Below, piece by piece: positions 53,107 through 62,436 of a DNA stretch of 64,000 nucleotides; the stretch's first letter is position 1; the number at the start of each line of letters is the position of its first letter. Position numbers and translations under genes: made by a program. This stretch comes from Peptostreptococcus russellii. GTDB taxonomy: Bacteria; Bacillota; Clostridia; Peptostreptococcales; Peptostreptococcaceae. The stretch covers positions 1 through 64,000 of the forward strand of contig NZ_JYGE01000005.1 of NCBI RefSeq assembly GCF_003012055.1, in the 5' to 3' direction. The notes beneath the pieces are model-generated. The model worked only from the letters and a program-made list of their open reading frames with translations, was not told the origin of the DNA and ran no database searches.

Positions 53107-55149
53107 TTATATTCCTATAATTAATGATGCTGCTTGATAAACTATAAATGTAATCGCCCAAGCCATAAACAGCTGAAAGCCTGCTACCTTAAACATATAT
53201 GATGTACTTCCTGTTTCCTTGCGAATAGTAGCCATTGCTGCTGCACATGGTACATATAGAAGACAAAATAGCATCATACAAAAAGCATTTAGCGGTCCAA
53301 ATCCCATTTGTTGAAGTTGGCTATTTAATCTTGTCATCTGTCCAATTGATTCAGTACCCTGTACTCCAAACAATACTATAAAGCTTGATACTACGACTTC
53401 CTTGGCTGATAAACCAGCTATTAGTGCTACAACTATCTGCCAGAATCCTAAGCCGACTGGAGCTAACACAGGAACTAATATGGCTCCTATCTTTGCACCA
53501 AAGCTATTTGTCATATCTGTTGTATATCCAGCTGGACCAAAGTTAAGTATAAACCAAATAATTATAGAGGCTATGAATATTGTTGTTCCTGCCTTTGTAA
53601 TGTAATCCTTTACTTTTTCAAATACATATATCCTAACTGTTCTAGCACTTGGCATCTTATACTCAGGTAGTTCTATCAAAAGAAGATCTTTATTAATTTC
53701 TTTATCGAATTTATGTAGTACAAAAGCCACCATTATAGCCACTACTAGACCTATAATATACATCGAATATGCCACTAACATAGCATTTCTAGGGAAGAAA
53801 AGCTGAGAGAATAATATATATATAGGAAGCCTAGCACTACAAGACATAAAAGGTGTAATCAACATTGTTCTTCTTCTATCTTTTTCATTCTCCAAAACTC
53901 TTGTAGACATTATTGCTGGAACAGTACATCCAAATCCCAAAATCATTGGTATAAATGCTCTTCCTGATAGACCTAGTTTTCCCATTATTCCATTCATTAC
54001 ATAGGCTACTCTCGACATATAGCCACTGTCTTCCAAAAATGCAAGTGCCAAAAATAATATAAATATATTTGGAAGGAAGGATAAAATACCTCCAACTCCT
54101 GCTATAATACCGTCTACTACCAAGGATATAACTATACTATTTACATTCGCCGCTGTCATTCCAGAAGTCACTACTAGAGATAGCCAAGATACAAAGTTTT
54201 CAAAATATCCTTTAAGCCAGTCTCCTATAGTAAATGTAAGGAAAAATACCACTGCCATAATTATTAAAAATGTAGGTATTCCTAGCATATTGTGTAGCAA
54301 TACTTTATCTATCTTGGCTGTAAATTTAGATTGTTTTTCCTTATTTACAAGAACTTCATGAACTATTTCCTCTATAAAGTCATATTTTTCATTTATAATG
54401 TCACTTTCATAACTTCTATCTAAGACATCTCCTAAATCTACTGGATACTTTTCATTTATTTCTTTATCACTTTCCAGTAATTTAATGGCATGCCATCTAT
54501 AATTTTCAATCTCAGGATAAAGTCTCTTCAATTCCTTGATAATTAAATCTATTTTATTCTCTAGAAAATCACTATATACCATAGCATATTTCTGATGTCT
54601 TTCATCTTCAAAATGATCGTCATGATGATGAATCAATCTATCTTTTTCATCTTGGTCCTTGTGGTGCTCTATGGCATGAAGCAAAATCTCAAGTCCCGTT
54701 CTCTTTTGAGCTGAAACAGGTATCACAGGTATACCAAGCATTTCAGGTAATCTATGAAGATCTATCTCCATACCTCTCTTTTTCACGATGTCCATCATAT
54801 TCAAAGCCATTACAACTGGTTTTCCAAGCTCTAAAAGTTGTAAAGTAAGGTACAAACTTCTCTCAAGAGATGAAGCATCCACAACATCTACTATCACATC
54901 GACGTCATCACTTAAAATATAATTTCTTGATACTTTCTCTTCCATAGTATATGATGTCAAACTATATGTTCCAGGTAAGTCTACAAGCCTATATCTGCTA
55001 TTGTGGTAGTTCATAGCTCCTTCAACCTTTTCTACAGTTACTCCTGGCCAGTTAGCTACCTTTAAATTTGCTCCAGTAAAAGCATTGAAAAGAGTGGTTT
55101 TTCCACAATTTGGATTCCCAATAAATCCAACTGTCATTTCATTATTCAC
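53107..55149 (-). CDS. feoB: Ferrous iron transporter FeoB
   Basis: A 680-residue protein. The N-terminal G domain has G1 GNPNCGKTT (11-19), G3 DLPGTYSL and G4 NMMD. A regulatory region with an unusually His/Asp/Glu-rich stretch (about 167-195, HHKDQDEKDRLIHHHDDHFEDERHQ) follows. The membrane part, about 290-680, has two gate modules (VGGILSFLPNIFILFLALAFLEDSGYMSRVAYVMNGIM; GCTVPAIMSTR). It imports Fe(II). The gene overlaps feoA by 8 bases. Confidence 0.96.
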   Translation of the reverse strand: MNNEMTVGFIGNPNCGKTTLFNAFTGANLKVANWPGVTVEKVEGAMNYHNSRYRLVDLPGTYSLTSYTMEEKVSRNYILSDDVDVIVDVVDASSLERSLYLTLQLLELGKPVVMALNMMDIVKKRGMEIDLHRLPEMLGIPVIPVSAQKRTGLEILLHAIEHHKDQDEKDRLIHHHDDHFEDERHQKYAMVYSDFLENKIDLIIKELKRLYPEIENYRWHAIKLLESDKEINEKYPVDLGDVLDRSYESDIINEKYDFIEEIVHEVLVNKEKQSKFTAKIDKVLLHNMLGIPTFLIIMAVVFFLTFTIGDWLKGYFENFVSWLSLVVTSGMTAANVNSIVISLVVDGIIAGVGGILSFLPNIFILFLALAFLEDSGYMSRVAYVMNGIMGKLGLSGRAFIPMILGFGCTVPAIMSTRVLENEKDRRRTMLITPFMSCSARLPIYILFSQLFFPRNAMLVAYSMYIIGLVVAIMVAFVLHKFDKEINKDLLLIELPEYKMPSARTVRIYVFEKVKDYITKAGTTIFIASIIIWFILNFGPAGYTTDMTNSFGAKIGAILVPVLAPVGLGFWQIVVALIAGLSAKEVVVSSFIVLFGVQGTESIGQMTRLNSQLQQMGFGPLNAFCMMLFCLLYVPCAAAMATIRKETGSTSYMFKVAGFQLFMAWAITFIVYQAASLIIGI

Positions 55150-55387
55150 TTACTTGCTCCCCCCCTACATAAATATTTGCCGTTACATCTGTACCAACAG
55201 CAAACTTTGTGCCTCTCAACAAGATCACAGATGTTCCATTTCTTTTTCTATGAAGAAGAGTTATTTCTGAACCTTTAGTCATCCCCAAAGCCTCCATACG
55301 TTTTTCTAAGCTAAGAGGAAGTTCTACTCTTTCTACTATATATTTTTTTCCTATTTTTCCGTCAGTTAGCGTCATATTATCCCCCAT
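55142..55387 (-). CDS. feoA: Ferrous iron transport protein FeoA
   Basis: An 81-residue SH3-like FeoA protein (KKYIVERVELPLSLEKRMEALGMTKGSEITLLHRKRNGTSVILLRGTKFAVGTDVTANIYV). It is the small cytoplasmic partner of FeoB and first in the operon. RBS GGGGGATAATATG. A clear Fur box is not recognised in the AT-rich upstream DNA. Confidence 0.93.
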   Translation of the reverse strand: MGDNMTLTDGKIGKKYIVERVELPLSLEKRMEALGMTKGSEITLLHRKRNGTSVILLRGTKFAVGTDVTANIYVGGEQVSE

Positions 55388-55705
55388 TTACGAACAAAAT
55401 CTATAATTTTATATCATATTTTATATCAATTATAAAAATCTATTGATTATAACTATCTCTTTTAAATAATTTTCATCTTCCAATACGTTGTATTATATCA
55501 TAAATAGAGTCCCTAATTATAGCTAGATAGATATAATTTTTAAATTTTTAAATTTTTAAAGTAAAGATTGAATTTCATATTATATATATTTCATAAATAC
55601 AGATAAAAATGCTATAATATAATAAGAAGCAAAAATCTTAATTTTCTTAATTTTAAATTTTATCAGCCGTATAGATATTTATCTTATGGGAAAGTAGGTG
55701 GGTAT

Positions 55706-56412
55706 ATGACTGGAAATAGAATGATGAACATCTTTATGAAAAAAAAAGGTTTACTACTGCAAAAGAGTTGACCGATTATATCAGTGAAAATAATGAAAAT
55801 GGCGAAACACTAGATTTAAATCAAAATAATCTCTTCCTAGATGAAGAGTATATGTTGGGACTATTGAATAATAAATACGATAGCGATAAAGATTTATTAA
55901 AATTTGTAAATAATAGCTATGAAATGAAAGTTCTAAAACTTGAATTAGTACTTCTTAAATACCTTATAATTGTAGGCTTTGTAGATGATAAGGGCGATTT
56001 TTATCTGAACTCTGAAGATTTGGAGAAAAAAATTCTGTTTAAAATAGATGACCAAAAAATGCTTGATGATGCAAAAAAAGCTCTATTTAAAGAAGAGTGT
56101 ATAGAGATAATTTCTAAAAAACATACTATTACAAGGTATGGAATTCATAATTACTATGACTACTATATAATGAACTCTACCCCATCCGATGAGAAAAAAT
56201 TCAGTCGAGATACCAAGCATATGAACCAAGTACATATAATGATGCTTCAACAGAGTTCCCTAAGAAACGAGCAAAATTCAGTTTTAAATGCCTATGATAG
56301 TCACCTCTCTGACAAACAAAATTCAAAGATACAAAGAAATATTATGATTGCAACTATGGCATCTGCTATTGCTGCTCGGCTGAGCTTATTCCAAGCTCTG
56401 ATGAATCCTTAA
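55706..56412 (+). CDS. Unknown protein; 5' frame broken at an A9 tract
   Basis: The main frame (from a TTG at 55768 to 56412) encodes 214 residues with no RBS before that TTG. An RBS (AGGTGGG, 55696-55702) and ATG (55706) lie upstream in another frame, which runs MTGNRMMNIFMKKK into an A9 tract (55739-55747) and then stops at TGA. One extra A would join the two as ...MKKKRFTTAKELTDYISEN. The protein has an acidic N-half, a helical middle, and a hydrophobic C-terminal segment (IMIATMASAIAARLSLF). No family is recognised. The frame break may be slippage, phase variation or a sequencing error. Confidence 0.55.
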
Positions 56413-56566
56413 ATAATGAAATTCAAGAACTCTATTTAAAAAAGTAAAAATAAAATTACAATTCCTTATATTATTTTTTAAAAAATAACACCTTAAACAC
56501 ATAAATTAATAAAACATAATAAATTACTTAAAATAATGCCTCCTGATAAATTATTAAAAATTATTC

Positions 56567-57601
56567 TTATTTTTTTATTTCTTTTTCTTGAAGAACTGCC
56601 ATTCCAAGATTTATTGATTCTTCAAACTTTTTAGATCCTATTTCTCTAAATTTATCATCATAAATATATATTCCATCATCTGATAAAATAGCATAATTAT
56701 TATTTATTTTCTTTGCATCTATCACCTTTTGACTTATATCTCTTAATTTTACAAGATTATTTTTTTCATTGAATTTGTAAAAGCCAAACTTGCTGCCTCC
56801 ATTATCTTCTTTTTCTTCGCATATAGCAAGTATACGATTTTTATCTTTTAAAAAGGCTACTGGCCTTTGATTATCAATTTTAACACTTAAACTTCTACCT
56901 TCATTTTTTTCATAAACGCCTACTATCCCCTTTTTTCCACTATTTTCTCCTGCAAAATATAATTTTCCTTCATCCATTGTCGCTAAATCGAACTTTCCAG
57001 ATATTTCTGGATGTAGATATACTTCATCTTCCTTTTCTAGGCTATCTGGATTTAATTTTGTGATTGTAGTTTCATTTTTAAGGTTATTTTTAAATAAGTA
57101 AACCTTAGAATCGATCGTTTTTAATAAATTTCCTTCTGCATTTTTTATTTCAAGCATTTTTTCATCTTCACTATTTCCCTTGGCTAGCTTTCTTACATAT
57201 AAATTTTTATCCTTATTAGATACAGTGTATATATTTTTATCATTTACATCTATGGATTTTATTTCTTCACTGCTATCTAACAGCTTTTCTTTTATCGATC
57301 CACTTTTCTTATTTAATACTAAAATAGATTTAGATGATTTACTAGAGCTATCAAGGCTTGGTACAATATAAACACTTTCCCTATCCTCTGTTATAACTGG
57401 ATTTGACTGCAAGAAAAAATCATCCTTTATATCTACTGTTTTCTTCTCACTAAGATTTCCATCTAAAATAACTATCTCTGATTTTTTTGTTTTTTCATCA
57501 GACCTCAGCACATATAAAGATGATTTTCCTGCTGCATTTAAAGTACAGCCTGTAATTAAAATTACAAAAGCCATCAAAAAAATACTCAATACTCTTTTCA
57601 T
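56567..57601 (-). CDS. Lipoprotein, possible beta-propeller
   Basis: A 344-residue protein with a signal peptide and lipobox (AFVILITGC, Cys near 19). The mature part consists of repeated short beta-rich segments (SLYVLRSDEKTKKSEIVILDGNL; VYIVPSLDS; IYTVSNKDKNLYVRKL; KLYFAGENSGKKGIVGVYE; GIYIYDDKF), suggesting a WD/PQQ-like propeller anchored outside the membrane. Function unknown. Monocistronic. The spacer 57602-57911 shows no riboswitch. Confidence 0.7.
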   Translation of the reverse strand: MKRVLSIFLMAFVILITGCTLNAAGKSSLYVLRSDEKTKKSEIVILDGNLSEKKTVDIKDDFFLQSNPVITEDRESVYIVPSLDSSSKSSKSILVLNKKSGSIKEKLLDSSEEIKSIDVNDKNIYTVSNKDKNLYVRKLAKGNSEDEKMLEIKNAEGNLLKTIDSKVYLFKNNLKNETTITKLNPDSLEKEDEVYLHPEISGKFDLATMDEGKLYFAGENSGKKGIVGVYEKNEGRSLSVKIDNQRPVAFLKDKNRILAICEEKEDNGGSKFGFYKFNEKNNLVKLRDISQKVIDAKKINNNYAILSDDGIYIYDDKFREIGSKKFEESINLGMAVLQEKEIKK

Positions 57602-57911
57602 AAGTAATCTCCCTTCTAAATAAAAGCTTTTTTATAAAAAATAATAATTTTCACTGAAAATTCTATTAAATCATAATAATATGAATTCTTGATATTATTA
57701 TAACATACTTTTATCTAGAATAAGCTCTTATAACTCATAAATTCTATTATTTACATTATAAATTTTCTATATAAGTGTTTTTATCATTTACTATTCAAGT
57801 TTATACTTATATGAAAGATATTATTTTCTCCAATTAAAAGCATCTATATTATTCAAAATAGCTATTATATAAAGTTATAGTATAGTTTTTATTTATATAC
57901 TATCTATTTAA

Positions 57912-57940
57912 TTGTGATTGAAAATAGACCATGCTATACT
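57912..57940 (+). promoter_or_regulatory. metNIQ promoter
   Basis: TTGTGA (57912-57917), 17 bases, TATACT (57935-57940), about 38 bases upstream of the metN start. No SAM or T-box element is visible in the leader. Confidence 0.55.
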
Positions 57941-57977
57941 TAATGTTGCTATAAATTATGTTAATGGAGTGACTATA

Positions 57978-58712
57978 ATGATAAAAATTTCTAATCTTAC
58001 AAAATCAATAAACAACAAGTATATTTTAAAGGATTTAAGCTTTACAATAGAAAAAAATGATGTTTTTGGTATCATTGGCAAAAGTGGCTCTGGTAAAACG
58101 ACCTTATTGGACTGTATATCTGGATTAAAAAGCTATGATAATGGATCCATCTCTATTGATGGAAAAGAAATCTCAAAGCTTAATACAGATGAAATCAGAA
58201 ATATAAGAAAAAATATAGGTTTTATTTTTCAAGATTTTTCACTTTTAAAAAGAAGAAATGTTTTGGATAATATTGCTCTTCCAATGAAATGTTGGAAGAA
58301 AGATAAGCATTTTATAAAAGAAAAAAGTCTTGAGTTGGCATCTTTAGTAGGTCTTGAAGAGCATATTTATAAGAGACCAAAAGAATTAAGCGGTGGTCAA
58401 CAACAAAGAGTTGCAATTGCTAGAGCACTTTCCTTGAACCCTAAATATATAATATGTGATGAATTTACATCTGCCTTGGATCCTAGCACAACAAACTCGA
58501 TTTTAAAACTAATTATGAACATCAAAAAAAATTCTGACCTTACTCTTATAGTGGTTACCCATGATATGAACATAGCAAAAAAAATATGCAATAAAGTTGT
58601 TGTTCTCGAAGACGGTGAAATTGTAGATTTTGGAAATACCGATGAAGTATTCTCAAAAAATTCAACTGCTATAAAAAGACTATTAGGTAAGGAGGATGAT
58701 AAAAATGAATAG
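57978..58712 (+). CDS. metN: Methionine ABC transporter ATPase, short MetN
   Basis: A 244-residue ABC ATPase with Walker A GKSGSGKTT (about 37-45), Q-loop IFQDFSLLKRRNVLDNI, signature LSGGQQQR, Walker B YIICDEFTSALDP and H-loop VTHD. Typical MetN has about 340 residues with a C-terminal NIL domain that senses methionine; this one ends about 30 residues after the H-loop region and lacks it. I chose the ATG at 57978 (RBS ATGGAGTG); the frame upstream crosses the promoter. It overlaps metI by 8 bases. Confidence 0.88.
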   Translation: MIKISNLTKSINNKYILKDLSFTIEKNDVFGIIGKSGSGKTTLLDCISGLKSYDNGSISIDGKEISKLNTDEIRNIRKNIGFIFQDFSLLKRRNVLDNIALPMKCWKKDKHFIKEKSLELASLVGLEEHIYKRPKELSGGQQQRVAIARALSLNPKYIICDEFTSALDPSTTNSILKLIMNIKKNSDLTLIVVTHDMNIAKKICNKVVVLEDGEIVDFGNTDEVFSKNSTAIKRLLGKEDDKNE

Positions 58713-59364
58713 CAAGGTTTTTGAATACCTACCAACTGTTATTTTACCTGCGCTTTGGGCTACACTTAAAATAATGTTTTTTTCTGCTATTATTTCTATG
58801 TTCTTGGGACTTATATTTGGAACAATTCTTTATATGACCAATAAAGATGGTCTTTTGGAAAAACCTTTTCTAAATGCAATATTAGGCAAAATCACAGATG
58901 TTTTAAGAGCATTTCCAACTATAATATTAATTGTATCACTTGCACCTCTAACAAGAGCTTTAGTAGGCAGTGCTGTTGGTACAAATGCTGCAATTGTCGG
59001 TATAACTTTTGCCTGTACACCTTTTGCCAGCAGAATGATTGAAAATTCACTTCAAACTGTGGATATAAAACTGATAAAAGCTGCAAAGTCTTTTGGTGCA
59101 AGTAATTTTGAAATAATATACAGAGTTCTTTTAGTAGAAGCTCTTCCTAGCATTATTTCAAACTATACTATTCTTCTAATCAATATGTTGAATGTCTCTA
59201 CAATAGCTGGTGCAGTTGGTGCAGGCGGATTAGGTGCCATTGCGCTTACCTATGGATATCAACGTTTTGACTATGGAATAATGTATTTTATAGTTGCTAT
59301 ATTGCTTATTATGGTTTTATGCATTCAAAGTGCTAGTAAACTTTTGTACGAAAAATTAAAATAA
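58705..59364 (+). CDS. metI: Methionine ABC transporter permease MetI
   Basis: A 219-residue permease with five helices and the MetI EAA motif KAAKSFGASNFEIIYRVLLVEALPSII. The conserved start LPALWATLKIMFFSAIISMFLGLIFG is present. The ATG at 58705 is 9 bases from AAGGAGG; an earlier in-frame ATG abuts the RBS. It couples to MetN. Confidence 0.92.
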   Translation: MNSKVFEYLPTVILPALWATLKIMFFSAIISMFLGLIFGTILYMTNKDGLLEKPFLNAILGKITDVLRAFPTIILIVSLAPLTRALVGSAVGTNAAIVGITFACTPFASRMIENSLQTVDIKLIKAAKSFGASNFEIIYRVLLVEALPSIISNYTILLINMLNVSTIAGAVGAGGLGAIALTYGYQRFDYGIMYFIVAILLIMVLCIQSASKLLYEKLK

Positions 59365-59382
59365 AATTTAAAGGAGAAAAAA

Positions 59383-60204
59383 ATGAAAAAAATAATATCT
59401 TTTCTAAGCCTTCTACTTGTAACTACTATATTAGCTACAGGTTGTGGAGGAAATAATAAAGAGACAAGTGAGAAGAAAACTATTAAAATAGGAGGTACTT
59501 CAATATCTCAAATATATTATGATGCTTGTAAGGAAGATTTTGAGAAAAAGGGATTTAAGACTGAATTTGTACCCTTCGATGCAAATCCTGTGGTTTTAGA
59601 GGCTTGTAATAGTGGGGATGTCGATATCGCTATTGGACAACACTTGAAATTCATCAATTCTTTCAATCAAAATAAATCTGCCGACCTAGTTATGGCAAAA
59701 CCGTATGTATTTTATACTGGAATAGGCCTTTATTCAGACAAGCATAAAAGTGTAAGTGAAATACCTGATAATGGTAAGATAGCAATAATGAATGACCCTA
59801 TGAACTCTGATATAGCTCTAAGAATATTGGACGAACAAGGTCTTATAAAGTTAAAGCCAGATTTAGATGTCTATACTGCTGCTGATATAGCTGAAAATCC
59901 TAAAAAGTTAGAAATTGTTGAAATGGATCAAGCACAAACAGTAACAGCTCTAAAAGATTTAGATGCTGCTTGTGTTTTCTTCACACATATGTCTAGTGCA
60001 GGAAAAGATCCTAGAACTTTCCTAGCAAGAGACACTCAGATGGTAAAATACCCAATGGGTGTCATTGTAAAGAAAGAAAATGAAAATGCTAAATGGGCTA
60101 CTGAGTTTGCAGAAAGTATGAGAACAAAAGATTCTCAAGACTCTATCAATAAAGAATTCCCAGGAGTATTCAATTTTTATAAAAATGATGATGAAGCAAA
60201 ATAA
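59383..60204 (+). CDS. metQ: Methionine-binding lipoprotein MetQ
   Basis: A 273-residue NlpA/MetQ-family lipoprotein with a signal peptide and lipobox TTILATGC (Cys near 21), then KKTIKIGGTSISQIYYDACKEDFEKKGFKTEFVPFDANPVVLEACNSGDVDIAIGQHLKFINSFN. It presents methionine to MetNI. It follows metI by 18 bases, RBS AAAGGAGAAAAAAATG. In place of the common DY..PNQAL segment it has DIAIGQHLKFI, so ligand preference could differ. Confidence 0.9.
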   Translation: MKKIISFLSLLLVTTILATGCGGNNKETSEKKTIKIGGTSISQIYYDACKEDFEKKGFKTEFVPFDANPVVLEACNSGDVDIAIGQHLKFINSFNQNKSADLVMAKPYVFYTGIGLYSDKHKSVSEIPDNGKIAIMNDPMNSDIALRILDEQGLIKLKPDLDVYTAADIAENPKKLEIVEMDQAQTVTALKDLDAACVFFTHMSSAGKDPRTFLARDTQMVKYPMGVIVKKENENAKWATEFAESMRTKDSQDSINKEFPGVFNFYKNDDEAK

Positions 60205-60257
60205 ATAAGTTTATTATGTAAAGAAAAACTCATTTATTTGATATCTAAGATATAATT

Positions 60258-60282
60258 AGACCTGACTTTTCAGGTCTTTTTA
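60258..60282 (+). terminator. Terminator of metNIQ
   Basis: Stem AGACCTGA/TCAGGTCT with loop CTTT and a T4 tail. Confidence 0.85.
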
Positions 60283-60316
60283 TTTATATATTATATATTA
60301 AGAAGGGATATGTAGA

Positions 60317-61099
60317 ATGATTAATGAAGAATTTGAAATAAATGTAAAAAAATTATACTCACTTTTAGATTTAAAGTATAAATCTGTTGGCGTAAAAATG
60401 ATAAAAAGTAAAGAAGAATATGATTCTTATTCTGCTTTAGAGATTAAAAACACCATAAACTATTGCGGTGCTGTAAGAGCTGCCTCTAAAGGAAACTCTA
60501 TTAAAATCTGTAAGGGTAAATTTAAATGCAAAAGTGCAGAAAGAATATTTGGAATAGATGATAGAGACCCCCTAAACTCAACTGGTGAAAACTGGTTTAA
60601 ACTAGGTCTTTATAAAGATATGGAAACCGCAAAAAAAGTAAGACTTTCTCAAAGCACTCTAGAAAATAATTATGGAGTATTAGTAATGCCTATAGAAAAC
60701 TTTAAAAAAATGCCAGATCTTGTTTTAATATTTGATAATCCTTATATTATGATGAGAATATCTCAGTCTTATTCATATACATATGGATCTGTCAGCAATA
60801 AAAGATCTATCGGTAATCAAGCTGTATGCTATGAATCTACTATGTTAGCTCTAGAAAATAATGAAATTAATTTTTCGCTATTGTGCATAGGAACTAGACA
60901 TAGAGCTAACTGGTCAGTTAATGATATGTCTGTTGGTATACCTAAAAGTAAATTCAATGATCTTATCTTAGGCTTAGAAAAGACAATGAATATAATGGAA
61001 AATGACGAGAATAAGAAAAAAATCCTTAAAAAATATGCTGAAAATAATTTAGGAGAAATCAAATGTGAATTTGGATACAACTATTACAAAAGTTGTTAG
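60317..61099 (+). CDS. DUF169 domain-containing protein
   Basis: A 260-residue protein with the DUF169 pattern: LDLKYKSVGVKMIKSKEEYD, NYCGAVRAASKGNSIKICKGKFKCKSAERIFG, VLVMPIENFKKMPDLVLIFDNPYIMMRISQSYSYTYG, ALLCIGTRHRANW...MSVGIPKSKF. Several conserved cysteines occur near 55-78. The family occurs in anaerobes and has no assigned function. RBS AAGAAGGGATATGTAGAATG. It sits between metNIQ and a convergent MFS gene, with its own terminator. Confidence 0.88.
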   Translation: MINEEFEINVKKLYSLLDLKYKSVGVKMIKSKEEYDSYSALEIKNTINYCGAVRAASKGNSIKICKGKFKCKSAERIFGIDDRDPLNSTGENWFKLGLYKDMETAKKVRLSQSTLENNYGVLVMPIENFKKMPDLVLIFDNPYIMMRISQSYSYTYGSVSNKRSIGNQAVCYESTMLALENNEINFSLLCIGTRHRANWSVNDMSVGIPKSKFNDLILGLEKTMNIMENDENKKKILKKYAENNLGEIKCEFGYNYYKSC

Positions 61100-61119
61100 C
61101 ATAGATAATATTTATAAGA

Positions 61120-61149
61120 AAAAACCAACCTTTTTCAAGGTTGGTTTTT
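61120..61149. terminator. Bidirectional terminator
   Basis: Stem AAAAACCAACCTT/AAGGTTGGTTTTT with loop TTTC, between the convergent DUF169 and MFS genes. Confidence 0.9.
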
Positions 61150-61212
61150 ATTATTTATTATATTTTAACTAAGTTTTTTTATAGGCACTGCTTTCTTTTT
61201 TATATAGTTTTT

Positions 61213-62406
61213 TTACTTTTTTATTTTTTTGTTATCTGTTTTACAATATAGGAGTACAAGAATACTTCCCATAACACTTACGAGAAACATAAGATTTATT
61301 CCTACTTTCCATGAATTTGTTACTTCTACTAATTTAACAATGCAAGGAGTTCCAATAAATATTCCTATATAGTATACAAAGTTTACTATTGAAATACTCA
61401 TACCTATTAGTTTCTTGTTTACAACTGCTTCTGGTGCAATGATCATAATACATGCAGCAGAAAGTCCTATACCGCCTGAAAGAAGTATTAGTTGTAGTAT
61501 GATTGATACACTACCTGACAATGTATTTGTCAGTATAACAGCGATTGACATTATTGAAAAGGATATTAATGTTATTAAATTCCCTTTTTTTGTTTTGTCT
61601 ATCAAATATCCTGCTATTATACCAAATGGTATTCCAAATAAACCAAAATATCCAGCATATCTATTTGCAAGCGTATTGTTTATTCCATACATCTGTTCAT
61701 ATATTATCGGTAACATATTTATAAATGTAAACAAAATAAATGCCATACATCCTTGAGCTAGTGCTAAAATCCAAATTCTTTTGTTTCTTATTGCCTTTTT
61801 AAACAACTCTTTATCTTCATTGCTATCAGCACTTTTTTCTTCACTCTTTATATCTTTTATTTTAAACATATATATAACTGTCATTAATAATGTTAGGGCT
61901 GCTATAAAAAGCCAAGGACTCTTTAAACCAAAGCTCTTTGTCATAGGAAGAAATAGATTCATAGCTATAAGAGATCCTGCTGCTGAAAAAGTTCCCCAAA
62001 TACCAGTTGCTAGCCCTCTTCCAGAATCTTTGAACCACTCATTTATAAATACTATTCCCACCATTATAATCATAGAGAATGATATACCTTCTATTAATCT
62101 TGATGCCAGCATTAAGTAGTAGGATTCTGAGAAAAATCCAATTACATTACCCAATATTAGGCAAAGCATTATCATAATTAATAATTTTTTGGGACCGATT
62201 TTTATTATAAATTTTCCACCAGGTATGGATAAAAATATACCTGATAATGTGAATATTGACATAAGCCAAGAAATTGATGTAAATGAAAATCCCATTCCTT
62301 GAACAATTTCATTTTGGATAGGTACAATCTTTAATTGACTTATTGAAACTAATACACCACCCAAATATAAAATAAAAAAATTGAACCATCTGTTATTTTT
62401 ATTCAT
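61213..62406 (-). CDS. MFS transporter
   Basis: A 397-residue, 12-helix major facilitator. Motif-A-like sequences are GGKFIIKIGPKKLLI (loop 2-3) and the equivalent IAGYLIDKTKKGNLI in the second half; the central loop (about 185-205) is acidic. It is last in the minus-strand operon after an aminotransferase (30-base gap) and an SDR. Substrate unknown; export or uptake of a small amino-acid-like product would fit the neighbours. RBS AAAAGGGG. Confidence 0.88.
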   Translation of the reverse strand: MNKNNRWFNFFILYLGGVLVSISQLKIVPIQNEIVQGMGFSFTSISWLMSIFTLSGIFLSIPGGKFIIKIGPKKLLIMIMLCLILGNVIGFFSESYYLMLASRLIEGISFSMIIMVGIVFINEWFKDSGRGLATGIWGTFSAAGSLIAMNLFLPMTKSFGLKSPWLFIAALTLLMTVIYMFKIKDIKSEEKSADSNEDKELFKKAIRNKRIWILALAQGCMAFILFTFINMLPIIYEQMYGINNTLANRYAGYFGLFGIPFGIIAGYLIDKTKKGNLITLISFSIMSIAVILTNTLSGSVSIILQLILLSGGIGLSAACIMIIAPEAVVNKKLIGMSISIVNFVYYIGIFIGTPCIVKLVEVTNSWKVGINLMFLVSVMGSILVLLYCKTDNKKIKK

Positions 62407-62436
62407 TTAATATGACCCCTTTTCAATATAAAAGAC

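Noticed and set aside
55388-55480. Fur box upstream of feoA
   Set aside because: The sequence attgatataaaatatgatata is suggestive but indistinguishable from the AT-rich background.
57602-57977. SAM (S-box) or T-box leader before metN
   Set aside because: No conserved S-box or T-box blocks and no leader terminator; the promoter lies only 38 bases from the start codon.
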